From Actinomycetota bacterium (GTDB lineage Bacteria > Actinomycetota > Actinomycetes > Nanopelagicales > Nanopelagicaceae), in assembly GCA_009698975.1 (NCBI GenBank), contig WLPB01000004.1, forward strand, positions 1 through 16,127: DNA of 16,127 nucleotides, written 5' to 3'. The position numbers and the translations under genes were made by a program. The number at the start of each line of letters is the position of its first letter. Position 1 is the first letter of the stretch. Positions 1 to 7,636 of the stretch are shown piece by piece. The notes below the pieces were generated by a model. The model was not told the origin of the DNA. It did not search any database and was given only the letters and a program-made list of their open reading frames with translations.

Positions 1-322
1 CAATTGGCATTTTGACTCCAAGAGTAGATCGAAGGGTGTAAACCCTAAACTGGAGGCGCCTTTGGCTCTAGTACTGGCTTACGGCTAATCCAACCACCTA
101 ACCCCGTGTAAGGGAAAATCGCCTCCCCGTCATTTATGGAGTAATCGTTGAATGAGCTGGATAAGGGCGCTAATAAGGGCTGGATTGCTGAAGAATTTGA
201 GGAGATACGAGAGAAAGGTAATCAGTGTCATGGCGGGATAGTGCCTTGGCGCCGGCCGCTACCGCGGGGGCAATCCGAGGGGTTGTGGATAGAAAAGGGT
301 AGTCAGCCGGCTCCCTTCCTTG
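1..322. other. Left-edge region without a convincing gene; possible structured RNA
   Basis: No reading frame here looks like a real protein; the short ORFs have odd composition and no recognisable domain. Several segments can pair. AGGGT (33-37) and ACCCT (42-46) close a GUAA loop of the GNRA type. GGAGGCG (52-58) matches CGCCTCC (120-126) and encloses a CCC/GGG hairpin (103-105 with 112-114). GAGCTGG (154-160) matches CCGGCTC (307-313) with one G-T wobble, and GGATTGC (182-188) matches GCAATCC (270-276) nested inside it. Nested pairings of this kind suggest an RNA, but I recognise no Rfam family: RNase P, tmRNA, 6S, T-box and cobalamin signatures were looked for and not found. The acsA promoter called at 323-328 would leave this region outside the acsA mRNA. 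Strand of any RNA is unknown. Confidence 0.35.
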
Positions 323-328
323 TAATCT
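323..328 (+). promoter_or_regulatory. Leaderless -10 box of acsA
   Basis: TAATCT fits the actinobacterial TANNNT -10 pattern and ends 7 nt before the acsA ATG at 336. There is no Shine-Dalgarno in front of that ATG, so transcription probably starts at the A of the start codon. No convincing -35 box is seen. Confidence 0.5.
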
Positions 329-335
329 GCCTATT

Positions 336-2306
336 ATGAATAGCGAAATAGGCCACGAATCTCTGGAAAATCTCTCCTCAGAAAAGCGGACCTTCGCCCC
401 CTCGCCTGAATTTGCCGCAGCCGCCAACGCCCAACCAGATATCTACGCTCAGGCCGACCACGATCGCCTCGCCTTCTGGGATCAAGCCGCCGATGCCTTG
501 GACTGGAATAAGCGTTGGGATAAAACCCTCGAATGGGAGGCTCCTTACGCCAAGTGGTTTGTCGGGGGAAAGTTAAATGCTTCGGTCAATGCTCTGGATC
601 GTCATGTGGCGCAAGGGCACGGCGGCCGAATCGCATTTCACTTTGAAGGCGAGCCCGGCGATACCAAATCTATTTCATATGCACAGCTACTCACCGATGT
701 CAGTAAGGCTGCACACGCACTTACACAGATTGGAATCGTTGCCGGTGATCGCGTCGCAATTTATATGCCGCTGATTCCAGAAGCTGCGGTTGCGATGTTG
801 GCATGTGCGCGAATTGGTGCAATTCACTCTGTTGTCTTCGGTGGCTTTTCAGCTGATGCGCTTCTATCTCGAATTCAAGATGCCGATGCAAAGTTAGTCA
901 TAACAGCCGATGGCGGATTTCGTAAAGGCGCCGCTTTTGCGCTGAAGCCTGCAGTCGATGAAGCGCTCAATGGTGCAACGAATGTGCAGAAAGTTCTCGT
1001 CGTAAAGCGAACAGGTCAAGAGACTGCATGGAACGCTAATCGAGATATTTGGTGGCACGATATTGTTCCGCAACAACCATCGACACATACTCCAGAATTT
1101 TTCGATAGTGAACATCCGCTCTTTATCTTGTACACCTCTGGCACAACGGCAAAGCCAAAAGGTATTTTTCACACAACTGGCGGTTATCTGACGCAGGTTG
1201 CCTACACACATAAAGTCGTATTCGACATTAAACCGCGTACCGATATTTACTGGTGCACTGCCGATGTGGGTTGGATTACTGGCCACTCATATATGGTCTA
1301 TGGGCCGCTTATTAATGGTTCTACGCAGGTAATGTATGAAGGAACGCCAGATACTCCGCATAAGGGCAGGGTCTTTGAAATCATTGAAAGATATGGCGTA
1401 ACAATCTTGTACACAGCACCTACCCTTATTCGAACTTGGATGAAGTGGGGCGAAGAGCATCCCAATAGATTTAATCTTTCTACCCTGAGACTTCTGGGTT
1501 CAGTCGGTGAACCAATTAACCCTGAAGCGTGGATCTGGTATCGCCATGTCATCGGTGGAAATAATTGCCCAATTGTTGATACCTGGTGGCAGACCGAGAC
1601 CGGCGCCATCATGATCTCTCCGCTTCCAGGAATTACCGCAACTAAACCAGGTTCTGCAATGCGTCCCATCCCGGGCATTAGCGCAAAAGTTGTTGATGAG
1701 AACGGCGTTGCTGTTGGCAATGGTCACGGCGGATATTTAATTCTCGACCAACCGTGGCCATCGATGCTCCGAGGTATTTGGGGCGAGAAAGAGCGATACG
1801 CCGAAACTTACTGGTCCCGTTTTAATGGAATTTACTTTGCCGGTGACGGTGCCAAGCTCGATGATGATGGTGATGTCTGGTTAATGGGTCGCGTTGACGA
1901 CGTCATGAATGTATCGGGCCACAGAATTTCTACCACTGAAGTTGAATCTGCACTTGTCTCACACGAAAGCGTCGCTGAAGCTGCGGTTGTAGGCGCAGCA
2001 GATGCAATGACAGGACAAGGAATTGTTGCCTTTGTCATTCTTCGCGGAGGCATTGAGCACCTCGAAGGTGAAGCGCTAATTACTCAGCTACGAAACCATG
2101 TAACGAAAGAGATTGGCGCTATCGCAAAGCCACGGCAAATAATGGTTGTTAATGAGCTCCCAAAGACCCGAAGCGGAAAGATTATGCGTCGTCTCTTAAA
2201 GGATGTCGCTGAAAATCGCACAGTAGGAGATTCAACAACTCTGGCTGATCCGAATGTGATGAAGTTGATTTCAGAGGGGCTAAAAACCGCTACGCCAGAG
2301 GATTAG
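336..2306 (+). CDS. acsA: Acetyl-CoA synthetase (AMP-forming)
   Basis: Converts acetate, ATP and CoA to acetyl-CoA through acetyl-AMP in the cytoplasm, feeding scavenged acetate into central metabolism. At 656 aa it has the usual Acs length. Visible motifs: the phosphate-binding loop YTSGTTAKPKG at residues 266-276, GEP at 391-393, DTWWQTETG at 415-423 (the tryptophans shape the small acetate pocket), the hinge GRVDDVMNVSGHR at 518-530, and the C-terminal PKTRSGKIMRR at 609-619. K615 in that last motif is the lysine that protein acetyltransferases modify to switch Acs off in other bacteria; control of this copy is inferred from that. The start is chosen for the leaderless -10 box. The 3' end overlaps the convergent CvpA gene by 17 bp. 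Family assignment is near certain. Confidence 0.97.
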   Translation: MNSEIGHESLENLSSEKRTFAPSPEFAAAANAQPDIYAQADHDRLAFWDQAADALDWNKRWDKTLEWEAPYAKWFVGGKLNASVNALDRHVAQGHGGRIAFHFEGEPGDTKSISYAQLLTDVSKAAHALTQIGIVAGDRVAIYMPLIPEAAVAMLACARIGAIHSVVFGGFSADALLSRIQDADAKLVITADGGFRKGAAFALKPAVDEALNGATNVQKVLVVKRTGQETAWNANRDIWWHDIVPQQPSTHTPEFFDSEHPLFILYTSGTTAKPKGIFHTTGGYLTQVAYTHKVVFDIKPRTDIYWCTADVGWITGHSYMVYGPLINGSTQVMYEGTPDTPHKGRVFEIIERYGVTILYTAPTLIRTWMKWGEEHPNRFNLSTLRLLGSVGEPINPEAWIWYRHVIGGNNCPIVDTWWQTETGAIMISPLPGITATKPGSAMRPIPGISAKVVDENGVAVGNGHGGYLILDQPWPSMLRGIWGEKERYAETYWSRFNGIYFAGDGAKLDDDGDVWLMGRVDDVMNVSGHRISTTEVESALVSHESVAEAAVVGAADAMTGQGIVAFVILRGGIEHLEGEALITQLRNHVTKEIGAIAKPRQIMVVNELPKTRSGKIMRRLLKDVAENRTVGDSTTLADPNVMKLISEGLKTATPED

Positions 2307-2760
2307 AGATCAACTCTTCAATTCTGTTTCGTAATTCGGATACTGCTTGCGGTGCGTAGATATCTAATTTGTTATATATCTTGCTTCCACTCACTGCGTT
2401 CTGACCAGTAGACCAGGGCGCAATCAGGAGAACTGTTCCCACGATGTAAGTCAGCAGTGCAATTTTTAAAACGCCTAAGAGCGCTCCGGTCATTGAGTCA
2501 ATCCAAGCAAGTGGGCCGCGCAAAATTGTAAACTTAAGAGCTTTAGCTAATAACCCACCAATAAAACTTCCGATAGCGGCGCCAACAAAAATTGCCAAAA
2601 TTACCCAGGCGCTTTGATCGTATTGAACAGCTAAATAAAGTCCGCCGATCGCTCCTGCGATATAACCAACAGTCTTCAAGATTGATTTGAGAAATCCTTC
2701 TCTAAATCCACTAATCGCTTGGGCAACGAGCGCCAAAAGAACAATCGCATCAAAAATCAT
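2290..2760 (-). CDS. CvpA-family integral membrane protein (MarP-like membrane domain only)
   Basis: A 156-aa hydrophobic protein with four likely membrane helices at about residues 2-18, 26-46, 51-73 and 93-114. It carries a GFREGF-type motif near residue 18, typical of the CvpA (colicin V production) family. In Mycobacterium the gene at this place, downstream of nth and the thioredoxin gene, is marP: a CvpA-like membrane domain fused to a periplasmic serine protease needed for acid resistance. Here the protein stops after a short amphipathic tail, with no protease GDSGGP-type motif and no room for one, because the stop runs into acsA. It is the last gene of the nth operon; its ATG overlaps the thioredoxin stop (ATGA). 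Family is clear from hydropathy and position; function is unknown. Confidence 0.8.
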   Translation of the reverse strand: MIFDAIVLLALVAQAISGFREGFLKSILKTVGYIAGAIGGLYLAVQYDQSAWVILAIFVGAAIGSFIGGLLAKALKFTILRGPLAWIDSMTGALLGVLKIALLTYIVGTVLLIAPWSTGQNAVSGSKIYNKLDIYAPQAVSELRNRIEELISNPLA

Positions 2761-3293
2761 CGTTTACCAAATGCTTTCTCTGTCAGTTCTCGAAGTTGAT
2801 TGATAGAGGTAATTACCCCAATATGTTTTGAAACCATCTTGCCATCGCTACTGATAAACCATGTTACCGGCACTCCCATGCCGAAGAAGGCGCGGGTTTG
2901 GCCATCTCGGTCAAAGAGGTTGGGCCAAGAAATACCTTGTTCCAAGGCAAATTTGCGCCCTGCGTTGATGCTCGTCTCTTCTACATCCACGCCAATGAGT
3001 TGAATACTTGGGTCAAGTTCAGCATAAAACTCCTTAAATATTGGGAGTTCATCTTTACAAGGCTTGCACCATGATCCCCACACATTAATGATTGCTGGGC
3101 CTTTAATTTTTGATACATCAACGCCCACTCCACCATCTAGGCACTCTGTAAGTATTGATTTCTCTACCGCTTTAATAGTTGCAATTGAAGTACAAGGTGC
3201 CAATGTCCCGGTGACTTGCTTAGCTTCTTCGCCGCAAGCGCTGAGTGAGAGAAGTAATAGAACCGCTATTGCACTCACTCGTAAGCGGTTCAT
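2757..3293 (-). CDS. TlpA/ResA-like thioredoxin-fold lipoprotein
   Basis: A predicted membrane-anchored thiol-disulfide oxidoreductase facing the cell exterior, 178 aa. The N-terminus has basic residues, a leucine run and a lipobox LSAC with the lipidated cysteine at residue 20. The thioredoxin-fold active site is WCKPC at 75-79, followed by the cis-proline in GVPVTWF (P142). Two extra cysteines, C34 and C51, lie before the fold and could form a structural disulfide. Homologues reduce apo-cytochrome c or other envelope thiols; the substrate here cannot be told. The ATG overlaps the nth stop by 4 nt and its own stop overlaps the CvpA start by 4 nt, so the three genes are translationally coupled. 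The order nth, thioredoxin, CvpA/MarP is conserved in actinobacteria. Confidence 0.9.
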   Translation of the reverse strand: MNRLRVSAIAVLLLLSLSACGEEAKQVTGTLAPCTSIATIKAVEKSILTECLDGGVGVDVSKIKGPAIINVWGSWCKPCKDELPIFKEFYAELDPSIQLIGVDVEETSINAGRKFALEQGISWPNLFDRDGQTRAFFGMGVPVTWFISSDGKMVSKHIGVITSINQLRELTEKAFGKR

Positions 3294-3988
3294 ATAAAGT
3301 CCTTATCTGTCTTGAGAAGCAGCGCAGCTTTCTTTGGATCCATCTCGCCAATTCCTACTGATGGACAAATCTTAGCGAGCGGACAAGCACCGCAAGCAGG
3401 TTTGCGTGAATGGCAGATTCTTCGACCATGCCAAATCATCCGCTGCGATAAATTCGTCCATTCTTTCTGCGGGATCAACTCACCGACTTCATATTCAACT
3501 TTTACTGGATCCATCGAGGCTGTCCAATTAAATCGTCGTGAGAGGCGACCGAAGTGGGTATCTACTGTGATGCCTGGAATATCAAATGCATGGCCCAAGA
3601 CAACATTGGCAGTCTTTCGACCCACACCTGGTAGGGATGTCAGCTCTTCAATTGTCGACGGAACTACACCACCAAAATCTTCAACAAGTTTTACTCCCAT
3701 CCCTTTGAGATGACGTGCTTTGGAGTGATAAAAACCGGCAGAGAATATGAACTCTTCAATCTCAGCAAGAGGAGCCTTTGCATAATCCCGAGCGATCTTA
3801 TACTTTTTAAAGAGCGCGGGCGTTATTTGATTGATCCGCTTATCAGTGCACTGAGCCGAGAGAATTACAGCGACCATGAGCTCAAGTGGATTTTTAAAGT
3901 TTAATTCACAGCGTATCTCCGGATACGTTCGCGTGAGAACGCGGTAAATAGCCCTTGCCTGCTTTTGATTTTCCTTATCGGGGGCCAC
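3290..3988 (-). CDS. nth: Endonuclease III (DNA glycosylase/AP lyase)
   Basis: Base-excision repair enzyme that removes oxidised pyrimidines and cuts at the abasic site. Numbered from the GTG at 3988 (232 aa): helix-hairpin-helix [11 protein letters not shown] with catalytic lysine 125, catalytic aspartate 143 in TVDTHFGRL, and a [4Fe-4S] cluster motif C-x6-C-x2-C-x5-C at C192, C199, C202 and C208. An upstream in-frame GTG at 4012 would add eight residues. I prefer 3988 because a TACTTT -10 box sits exactly 6 nt in front of it, no SD exists for either, and the longer start would overlap the divergent crp coding sequence. First gene of a three-gene operon with ATGA overlaps. Confidence 0.95.
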   Translation of the reverse strand: MAPDKENQKQARAIYRVLTRTYPEIRCELNFKNPLELMVAVILSAQCTDKRINQITPALFKKYKIARDYAKAPLAEIEEFIFSAGFYHSKARHLKGMGVKLVEDFGGVVPSTIEELTSLPGVGRKTANVVLGHAFDIPGITVDTHFGRLSRRFNWTASMDPVKVEYEVGELIPQKEWTNLSQRMIWHGRRICHSRKPACGACPLAKICPSVGIGEMDPKKAALLLKTDKDFI

Positions 3989-3993
3989 TGGAG

Positions 3994-3999
3994 TAAAGT
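3994..3999 (+). promoter_or_regulatory. Leaderless -10 box of crp
   Basis: TAAAGT matches TANNNT and ends 6 nt before the crp GTG at 4006. The only SD-like bases (GGAG at 3990-3993) are 12 nt from the start, too far to be convincing, so a leaderless message is more likely. Confidence 0.5.
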
Positions 4000-4000
4000 A
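3995..4000 (-). promoter_or_regulatory. Leaderless -10 box of nth
   Basis: Read on the minus strand this is TACTTT, matching TANNNT, with exactly 6 nt to the GTG at 3988. It shares five of its six base pairs with the crp -10 box on the other strand. Confidence 0.5.
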
Positions 4001-4005
4001 CCCGT

Positions 4006-4689
4006 GTGCCACAAGATGATGAAGTAATACGTCGCGCCCCGCTCTTTACCGCACTCGATGATGCAGCGGCAGCCTCGCTGCGCGCCTCAATGGATTCAGT
4101 CAAGATCTCCAAGGGTGGAATCCTCTTTAAAGAGGGCGATAGCGGAGAGCATGTCTATGTAATCGTGGATGGAAAGCTCAAGCTCGGAACTTCATCAGGT
4201 GATGGCCGTGAAAACTTGCTCTCAATCCTCGGTCCAGGCGAAATGTTCGGAGAGCTTTCGCTCTTTGATCCAGGACCGCGCACTTCAACTGCAACTGCAG
4301 TAACAGATGCAAAACTCTTATCTTTGAGCCACGAGAAATTGATTCCATGGCTCCGTGAAAATCCTGAAGTATCACTGCAGCTCCTAGAGCGACTAGCACA
4401 ACGCCTTCGTCGCACAAATGAAGCAGTGGGCGATCTGGTTTTCTCTGATGTTCCAGGTCGAGTTGCAAAAGCTCTCATTGATCTTGGTTCACGTTTTGGT
4501 AAGAAAACTGATGAAGGCCTTTTTGTCCACCATGATCTCACCCAAGAAGAGTTAGCTCAGCTTGTTGGTGCATCTCGCGAGACAGTTAATAAAGCACTTG
4601 CCGATTTTGCTGGACGCGGATGGCTCAAACTTGATGGCCGTGCCGTACTTATTACAGATCTAGAGCGACTAGAAAAGCGCGGTAAGTAG
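4006..4689 (+). CDS. crp: Crp/Fnr-family transcription regulator (mycobacterial Crp / GlxR type)
   Basis: A 227-aa global regulator with an N-terminal cyclic-nucleotide-binding domain and a C-terminal winged helix-turn-helix. The binding cassette [16 protein letters not shown] at 81-96 has the glutamate and arginine that contact the cyclic nucleotide phosphate and sugar. A long dimerisation helix lies at about 110-137. The DNA-recognition segment [20 protein letters not shown] (178-197) is nearly the same as in mycobacterial Crp and corynebacterial GlxR, so a TGTGA-N6-TCACA-like operator is expected. cAMP as effector is inferred from the family. It starts at GTG with a leaderless -10 box, is divergent from nth, and its TAG is directly followed by the stop codon of convergent ridA. 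Confidence 0.95.
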   Translation: MPQDDEVIRRAPLFTALDDAAAASLRASMDSVKISKGGILFKEGDSGEHVYVIVDGKLKLGTSSGDGRENLLSILGPGEMFGELSLFDPGPRTSTATAVTDAKLLSLSHEKLIPWLRENPEVSLQLLERLAQRLRRTNEAVGDLVFSDVPGRVAKALIDLGSRFGKKTDEGLFVHHDLTQEELAQLVGASRETVNKALADFAGRGWLKLDGRAVLITDLERLEKRGK

Positions 4690-5151
4690 TTACGCCACTT
4701 CTACAGTTAACTCGACCTCGACAGGTGAGTTCAGTGGAAGTTCTGCGACACCGATAGCGCTACGTGCTGCAATTCCAGCATCGCCCCAAATATGCATAAA
4801 GAGCTCGGATGCGCCATTAGCTACGGCAGGATGATTGATAAATCCTAATGCGCCGTTGACGTAACAGACAATGCGAACAACTTTAACAATCGAGTCCACT
4901 GGTGCGACTAACTCAATAGCGGCAAGTGCATTGAGTGCGCAGATTTCGGCCAAGCCCTTTGCTTCTTCAGGCGTAATATCTGATCCAACTTTTCCTACAG
5001 CTGCAATAGCGCCATCCACCATTGGTAATTGGCCTGCAGTAAAGACAATATTTCCAGTACGAACTGCTGGAACATATGCAGCAAGTGGCTTTGTTGCAAT
5101 CGGAAGCGTTAAACCTTTTTCAGCGAGCTTCGCTCGGACATCTACTGACAT
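4690..5151 (-). CDS. RidA-family enamine/imine deaminase (long form)
   Basis: RidA/YjgF/UK114 proteins hydrolyse reactive enamines or imines made by PLP enzymes to ketoacids and ammonia. This 153-aa protein shows FTAGQLP at 37-43, VDSIVKVVRIVCYVN at 85-99 and the signature ARSAIGVAELPLNSPVEVE at 129-147. R130 is the expected equivalent of the catalytic arginine of RidA. It is about 25 residues longer at the N-terminus than E. coli RidA, like the long Rid subgroup found near crp in mycobacteria, so the true substrate may differ. Its ATG touches the stop codon of the DUF4177 gene (TAAATG), with no gap, and its stop touches that of crp. Last gene of the yqeY operon. Confidence 0.88.
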   Translation of the reverse strand: MSVDVRAKLAEKGLTLPIATKPLAAYVPAVRTGNIVFTAGQLPMVDGAIAAVGKVGSDITPEEAKGLAEICALNALAAIELVAPVDSIVKVVRIVCYVNGALGFINHPAVANGASELFMHIWGDAGIAARSAIGVAELPLNSPVEVELTVEVA

Positions 5152-5304
5152 TTATTTAATCTCACGTTTCATGTAGGCAACAAGCTGCTCGCCACCTGGT
5201 GCTGGAATAACTTGTACGAGTTCCCATCCATCAGAACCCCAAGTATCGAGAATCATCTTTGTTGCATGTGAAAGAAGTGGGACTGTTGCATATTCAAACT
5301 TCAT
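5152..5304 (-). CDS. Small DUF4177-family protein
   Basis: A 50-residue gene. It begins MKFEYATVPLLSHATKMILD and contains DGWELVQVIP then EQLVAYMKRE. The pattern of an N-terminal W/F-EY strand, a helix, then GWELVxV and a basic end is typical of DUF4177, small cytoplasmic proteins of unknown function common in actinobacteria next to rid genes. The start is well supported: GGAGG at 5311-5315 lies 6 nt upstream, one of the few good Shine-Dalgarno sites in the window. Its ATG overlaps the yqeY stop by one base (TAATG), and its TAA is followed at once by the ridA ATG, so all three are probably one coupled operon. No function is claimed. Confidence 0.85.
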   Translation of the reverse strand: MKFEYATVPLLSHATKMILDTWGSDGWELVQVIPAPGGEQLVAYMKREIK

Positions 5305-5771
5305 TAATTTCCTCCATTGAGAGTTGATTTAACGAGTGATGAGACGAGTCCACCATCGGCTTTTCCAGCGATTAAAGGTTTGATTGCGCCCATTACTTTG
5401 CCCATATCGGCAGGTCCAGCAGCACCCGTTGAAGCGATTGCGTCAGCAATAATTTTCTTTACTTCATCCTCAGTCAACTGAGCAGGAAGATACTTTGCAA
5501 TAACTTCTCCTTCAGCCTTCTCTTCTGCTGCTCTATCTTCGCGACCAGCTTTCCCAAACTCTTCTGCAGCTTCACGGCGCTTTTTTGCTTCGCGTGAGAG
5601 AACGGTGATAATTTCATCGTCAGAGAGTGTGCGAGCTTCCTTGCCCGCTACCTCTTCTGTCGTGATCGCAGTAAGGACCATACGGATTGTTCCGGAAACG
5701 AGCTTGTCGCTGCTACGGATCGCTGCGACGAGATCTTCATGAAGTTTCTCTTTAAGTCCCACTTGTCTCAT
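5304..5771 (-). CDS. yqeY: GatB/YqeY domain-containing protein
   Basis: A 155-aa cytoplasmic protein related to the tRNA-binding tail of GatB, the amidotransferase subunit that makes Gln-tRNA or Asn-tRNA. Its own role is not settled; a tRNA-linked function is inferred from the family. Visible are the start GLKEKLHEDLVAAIRS, the conserved TIRMVLTAIT segment at about 27-36, a charged helical middle (EAKKRREAAEEF), KYLPAQLTEDEV and the C-terminal GPADMGKVMGAIKPL. The frame stays open upstream to 5816, but the family normally begins just before LKEKL. The ATG at 5771 has a GGAG too close to serve it; the GTG at 5762 has the same GGAG 10 nt away and is an alternative. First gene of an operon with DUF4177 and ridA. 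Confidence 0.88.
   Translation of the reverse strand: MRQVGLKEKLHEDLVAAIRSSDKLVSGTIRMVLTAITTEEVAGKEARTLSDDEIITVLSREAKKRREAAEEFGKAGREDRAAEEKAEGEVIAKYLPAQLTEDEVKKIIADAIASTGAAGPADMGKVMGAIKPLIAGKADGGLVSSLVKSTLNGGN
5311..5315 (-). promoter_or_regulatory. Shine-Dalgarno of the DUF4177 gene
   Basis: On the minus strand GGAGG is followed by AAATTA and the ATG at 5304, a spacing of 6 nt. It lies inside the last codons of yqeY and fixes the start of the small gene. Confidence 0.75.
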
Positions 5772-5817
5772 ACTCCAAATTCTTCGAATTGTTCGGTTGT
5801 ATTCTCTCATGCCCATG

Positions 5818-5823
5818 TAGCCT
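5818..5823 (+). promoter_or_regulatory. Possible leaderless -10 box of the metallophosphoesterase gene
   Basis: TAGCCT matches TANNNT and ends 7 nt before the ATG at 5831. The core is weak, so this is suggestive only; it supports 5831 over the upstream ATG at 5789. Confidence 0.35.
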
Positions 5824-5830
5824 CTACCCC

Positions 5831-6646
5831 ATGAGTTATGTACTGCGAGAGGCTCAGATACCGCTGCTACCAGCTGGTCATTCGCCTATCCGCATTCTGC
5901 ACTTCTCTGATTTACACCTAACCCCCAAGCGCAAGACAGAGATTGCGGATATTAAGTCTTGGATAAAGTACTCCCCTGATCTGATTATTAGTACTGGTGA
6001 TTTTCTCGCTGATATGGAAGCGGTGCCAACGGTTTTAGAGGCTCTCGATGGCCTTTTAGATATTCCTGGTCTCTTCGTATTTGGCTCTAATGATTACTAC
6101 GCGCCAAAACCAAAGAACCCGCTGAAGTACTTACTTGCCGATCACGGAAAACGCATTCACGGTGAGGACCTGCCTTGGCCTGAGCTTGATAAAGGTTTAA
6201 CTACTCGCGGCTGGATCAATCTCAATAAGAGCCGCACGGTATTAAATGTTAAAGATTCGAAAATTGAAGCGCGTGGAACAGATGATGCGCATTTGAACTT
6301 TGATGATTACTCGTTGGTTGCTGGCGCACCAGCTCAATGCGATATTGCAATCGGAGTGACGCATGCACCGTACTTAAGAATTCTTAAGGGAATGTCTGAT
6401 GACGGACTCGATGCGATTTTTGCCGGCCATACACACGGCGGGCAGGTTCGATTGCCGTTGCCTGGTGGTTCACGTGCGCTGACCACAAATTGCGATTTAC
6501 CAACATGGAGAGCACGTGGACTTACTCAATTCGCAAAAGAGCCTTACCTTCATGTTTCAGCTGGAATGGGAACAAGCCCATTCGCAAGAATCAGAGTCGC
6601 AAGTCCACCAGAAGTTTCGCTAGTGACACTTACTGCAAAGAATTAA
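5831..6646 (+). CDS. Calcineurin-like metallophosphoesterase
   Basis: A 271-aa hydrolase of the binuclear metal phosphoesterase superfamily. Metal and catalytic motifs in order: SDLHL with D27 and H29, STGD with D57, GSND at 85-88 (the family's usual GNHD), THAP with H178, and GHTHGGQ at 199-205 with H200 and H202. All expected ligands are present. The start VLREAQIPLLP fits the cytoplasmic or membrane-facing YaeI-like branch found beside ponA2 in mycobacteria, but no membrane helix is seen here. Substrate is unknown; phospholipid head groups or nucleotides are family precedents only. The longer ORF from 5789 starts with MFGCILSCP, which does not look like this family. The TAA abuts the stop of convergent gmd. 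Confidence 0.9.
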   Translation: MSYVLREAQIPLLPAGHSPIRILHFSDLHLTPKRKTEIADIKSWIKYSPDLIISTGDFLADMEAVPTVLEALDGLLDIPGLFVFGSNDYYAPKPKNPLKYLLADHGKRIHGEDLPWPELDKGLTTRGWINLNKSRTVLNVKDSKIEARGTDDAHLNFDDYSLVAGAPAQCDIAIGVTHAPYLRILKGMSDDGLDAIFAGHTHGGQVRLPLPGGSRALTTNCDLPTWRARGLTQFAKEPYLHVSAGMGTSPFARIRVASPPEVSLVTLTAKN

Positions 6647-7636
6647 TTAAGCCTTTCGGGCCAACGCTTCGATATCTGCATCAACCATAATCTGGGCTAA
6701 CTCTTTCCAGTGAGTCTTCGCCTTCCAGCCAAGGGCTTTCTCTGCCTTAGATGGATCACCAATAAGCGCATCAACCTCTGTTGGGCGAATGTACTTCTGA
6801 TCAGTCTCGACATGGTCTTTCCAATTCATTCCTGCGTGTGCAAAAGCAGCTTCGGCGAAGTCGCGAACTGTCGCTCCAACACCTGTAGCGACAACATAAT
6901 CAGATGGCTTATCTTGCTGAAGCATCAACCACATTGATTCGACATATTCCTTTGCATAGCCCCAGTCGCGGACAGCATCGAGATTGCCGAGAAATACAGT
7001 CTTCTGCTGGCCAGCTTTAATCGCCGCAACAGCGCGCGTAATCTTGCGAGTGACGAATGTTTCACCACGTCGTGGTGATTCGTGATTAAAGAGAATTCCA
7101 TTAGTGGCATGCATGCCATAACCATCGCGATAGTTAACGGTGCACCAGTAAGCCATCAACTTTGCAGCGGCATATGGTGACTGTGGGCGGAAAACTGACT
7201 CTTCATTCTGCGGTGGTGGTGTAGAGCCAAAGAGTTCAGAGGTTGATGCTTGGTAGAAACGAGTCTCGATATCTGCGCTACGAATAGCTTCGAGCAGTCC
7301 AACTGCTCCCACTGCATCAACTTGGCCTGTGTACTGCGGCATTGTGAAAGAAACCTGTACGTGTGATTGCGCGCCAAGGTTATAGACCTCAGTTGGTTTT
7401 ACTTCGCGAATAAGGTTTGTGAGTCCAACGCCATCAATTAAATCACCGTAGTGAAGAATCAACTTTGGATTTTGATCATGCGGATCTTGGTAGATGTGAT
7501 CGATGCGAGATGTATTAAAGGTTGATGAACGGCGGATCAAGCCATGTACTTCATATCCCTTTGCCAGCAAGAACTCTGCTAGGTATGAACCATCTTGACC
7601 GGTAACTCCAGTTACAAATGCGACTTTTCTACTCAT
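6647..7636 (-). CDS. gmd: GDP-mannose 4,6-dehydratase
   Basis: Converts GDP-D-mannose to GDP-4-keto-6-deoxy-D-mannose, the first step to GDP-L-fucose. The 329-aa short-chain dehydrogenase-fold protein has the NADP motif GVTGQDG at 10-16, RRSS at 35-38 for the NADP phosphate, the catalytic STSE at 131-134 (T132, E134), YAAAK at 155-159, and the family block [15 protein letters not shown] at 184-198. Length matches bacterial Gmd. Its ATG overlaps the fcl stop by 4 nt, so the order is fcl then gmd in one message, the reverse of the usual pathway order. These sugar genes sit within a block of otherwise conserved housekeeping genes, which suggests a later insertion. Confidence 0.97.
   Translation of the reverse strand: MSRKVAFVTGVTGQDGSYLAEFLLAKGYEVHGLIRRSSTFNTSRIDHIYQDPHDQNPKLILHYGDLIDGVGLTNLIREVKPTEVYNLGAQSHVQVSFTMPQYTGQVDAVGAVGLLEAIRSADIETRFYQASTSELFGSTPPPQNEESVFRPQSPYAAAKLMAYWCTVNYRDGYGMHATNGILFNHESPRRGETFVTRKITRAVAAIKAGQQKTVFLGNLDAVRDWGYAKEYVESMWLMLQQDKPSDYVVATGVGATVRDFAEAAFAHAGMNWKDHVETDQKYIRPTEVDALIGDPSKAEKALGWKAKTHWKELAQIMVDADIEALARKA

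Noticed and set aside
2..88. Open frame from the left edge ending in TAA at 86-88 (ending LALVLAYG) as the C-terminus of an upstream gene
   Set aside because: Only 28 codons are visible and another frame is open to position 42 as well; there is no basis to choose between them or to name a product.
240..290. T-box-like CTACCGCGG or cobalamin-type riboswitch upstream of acsA
   Set aside because: Only a short partial match; the T-box GGTGGNACCGCG core, stem I features and the ordered cobalamin motifs are missing.
148..339. 63-aa ORF before acsA as a leader peptide or small gene
   Set aside because: No recognisable composition, SD or -10 box, and it overlaps the acsA start in another frame; the complementary segments in this stretch explain it better as non-coding.
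1131..1163. Acs phosphate loop reads TAKPKG instead of TGKPKG, possible altered enzyme
   Set aside because: From memory this alanine occurs in other actinobacterial acetyl-CoA synthetases; the other Acs motifs are intact, so it is a lineage variant.
894..1720. Long antisense ORFs within acsA, and similar ones in lysC, dnaX, gmd and the peptidase
   Set aside because: They are frame shadows of strongly conserved genes with no domains, SDs or promoters of their own.
3990..4015. Crp autoregulatory operator in the crp/nth gap
   Set aside because: Only a short TGTG..CACA-like match inside the crp coding start; the spacing does not fit TGTGA-N6-TCACA.
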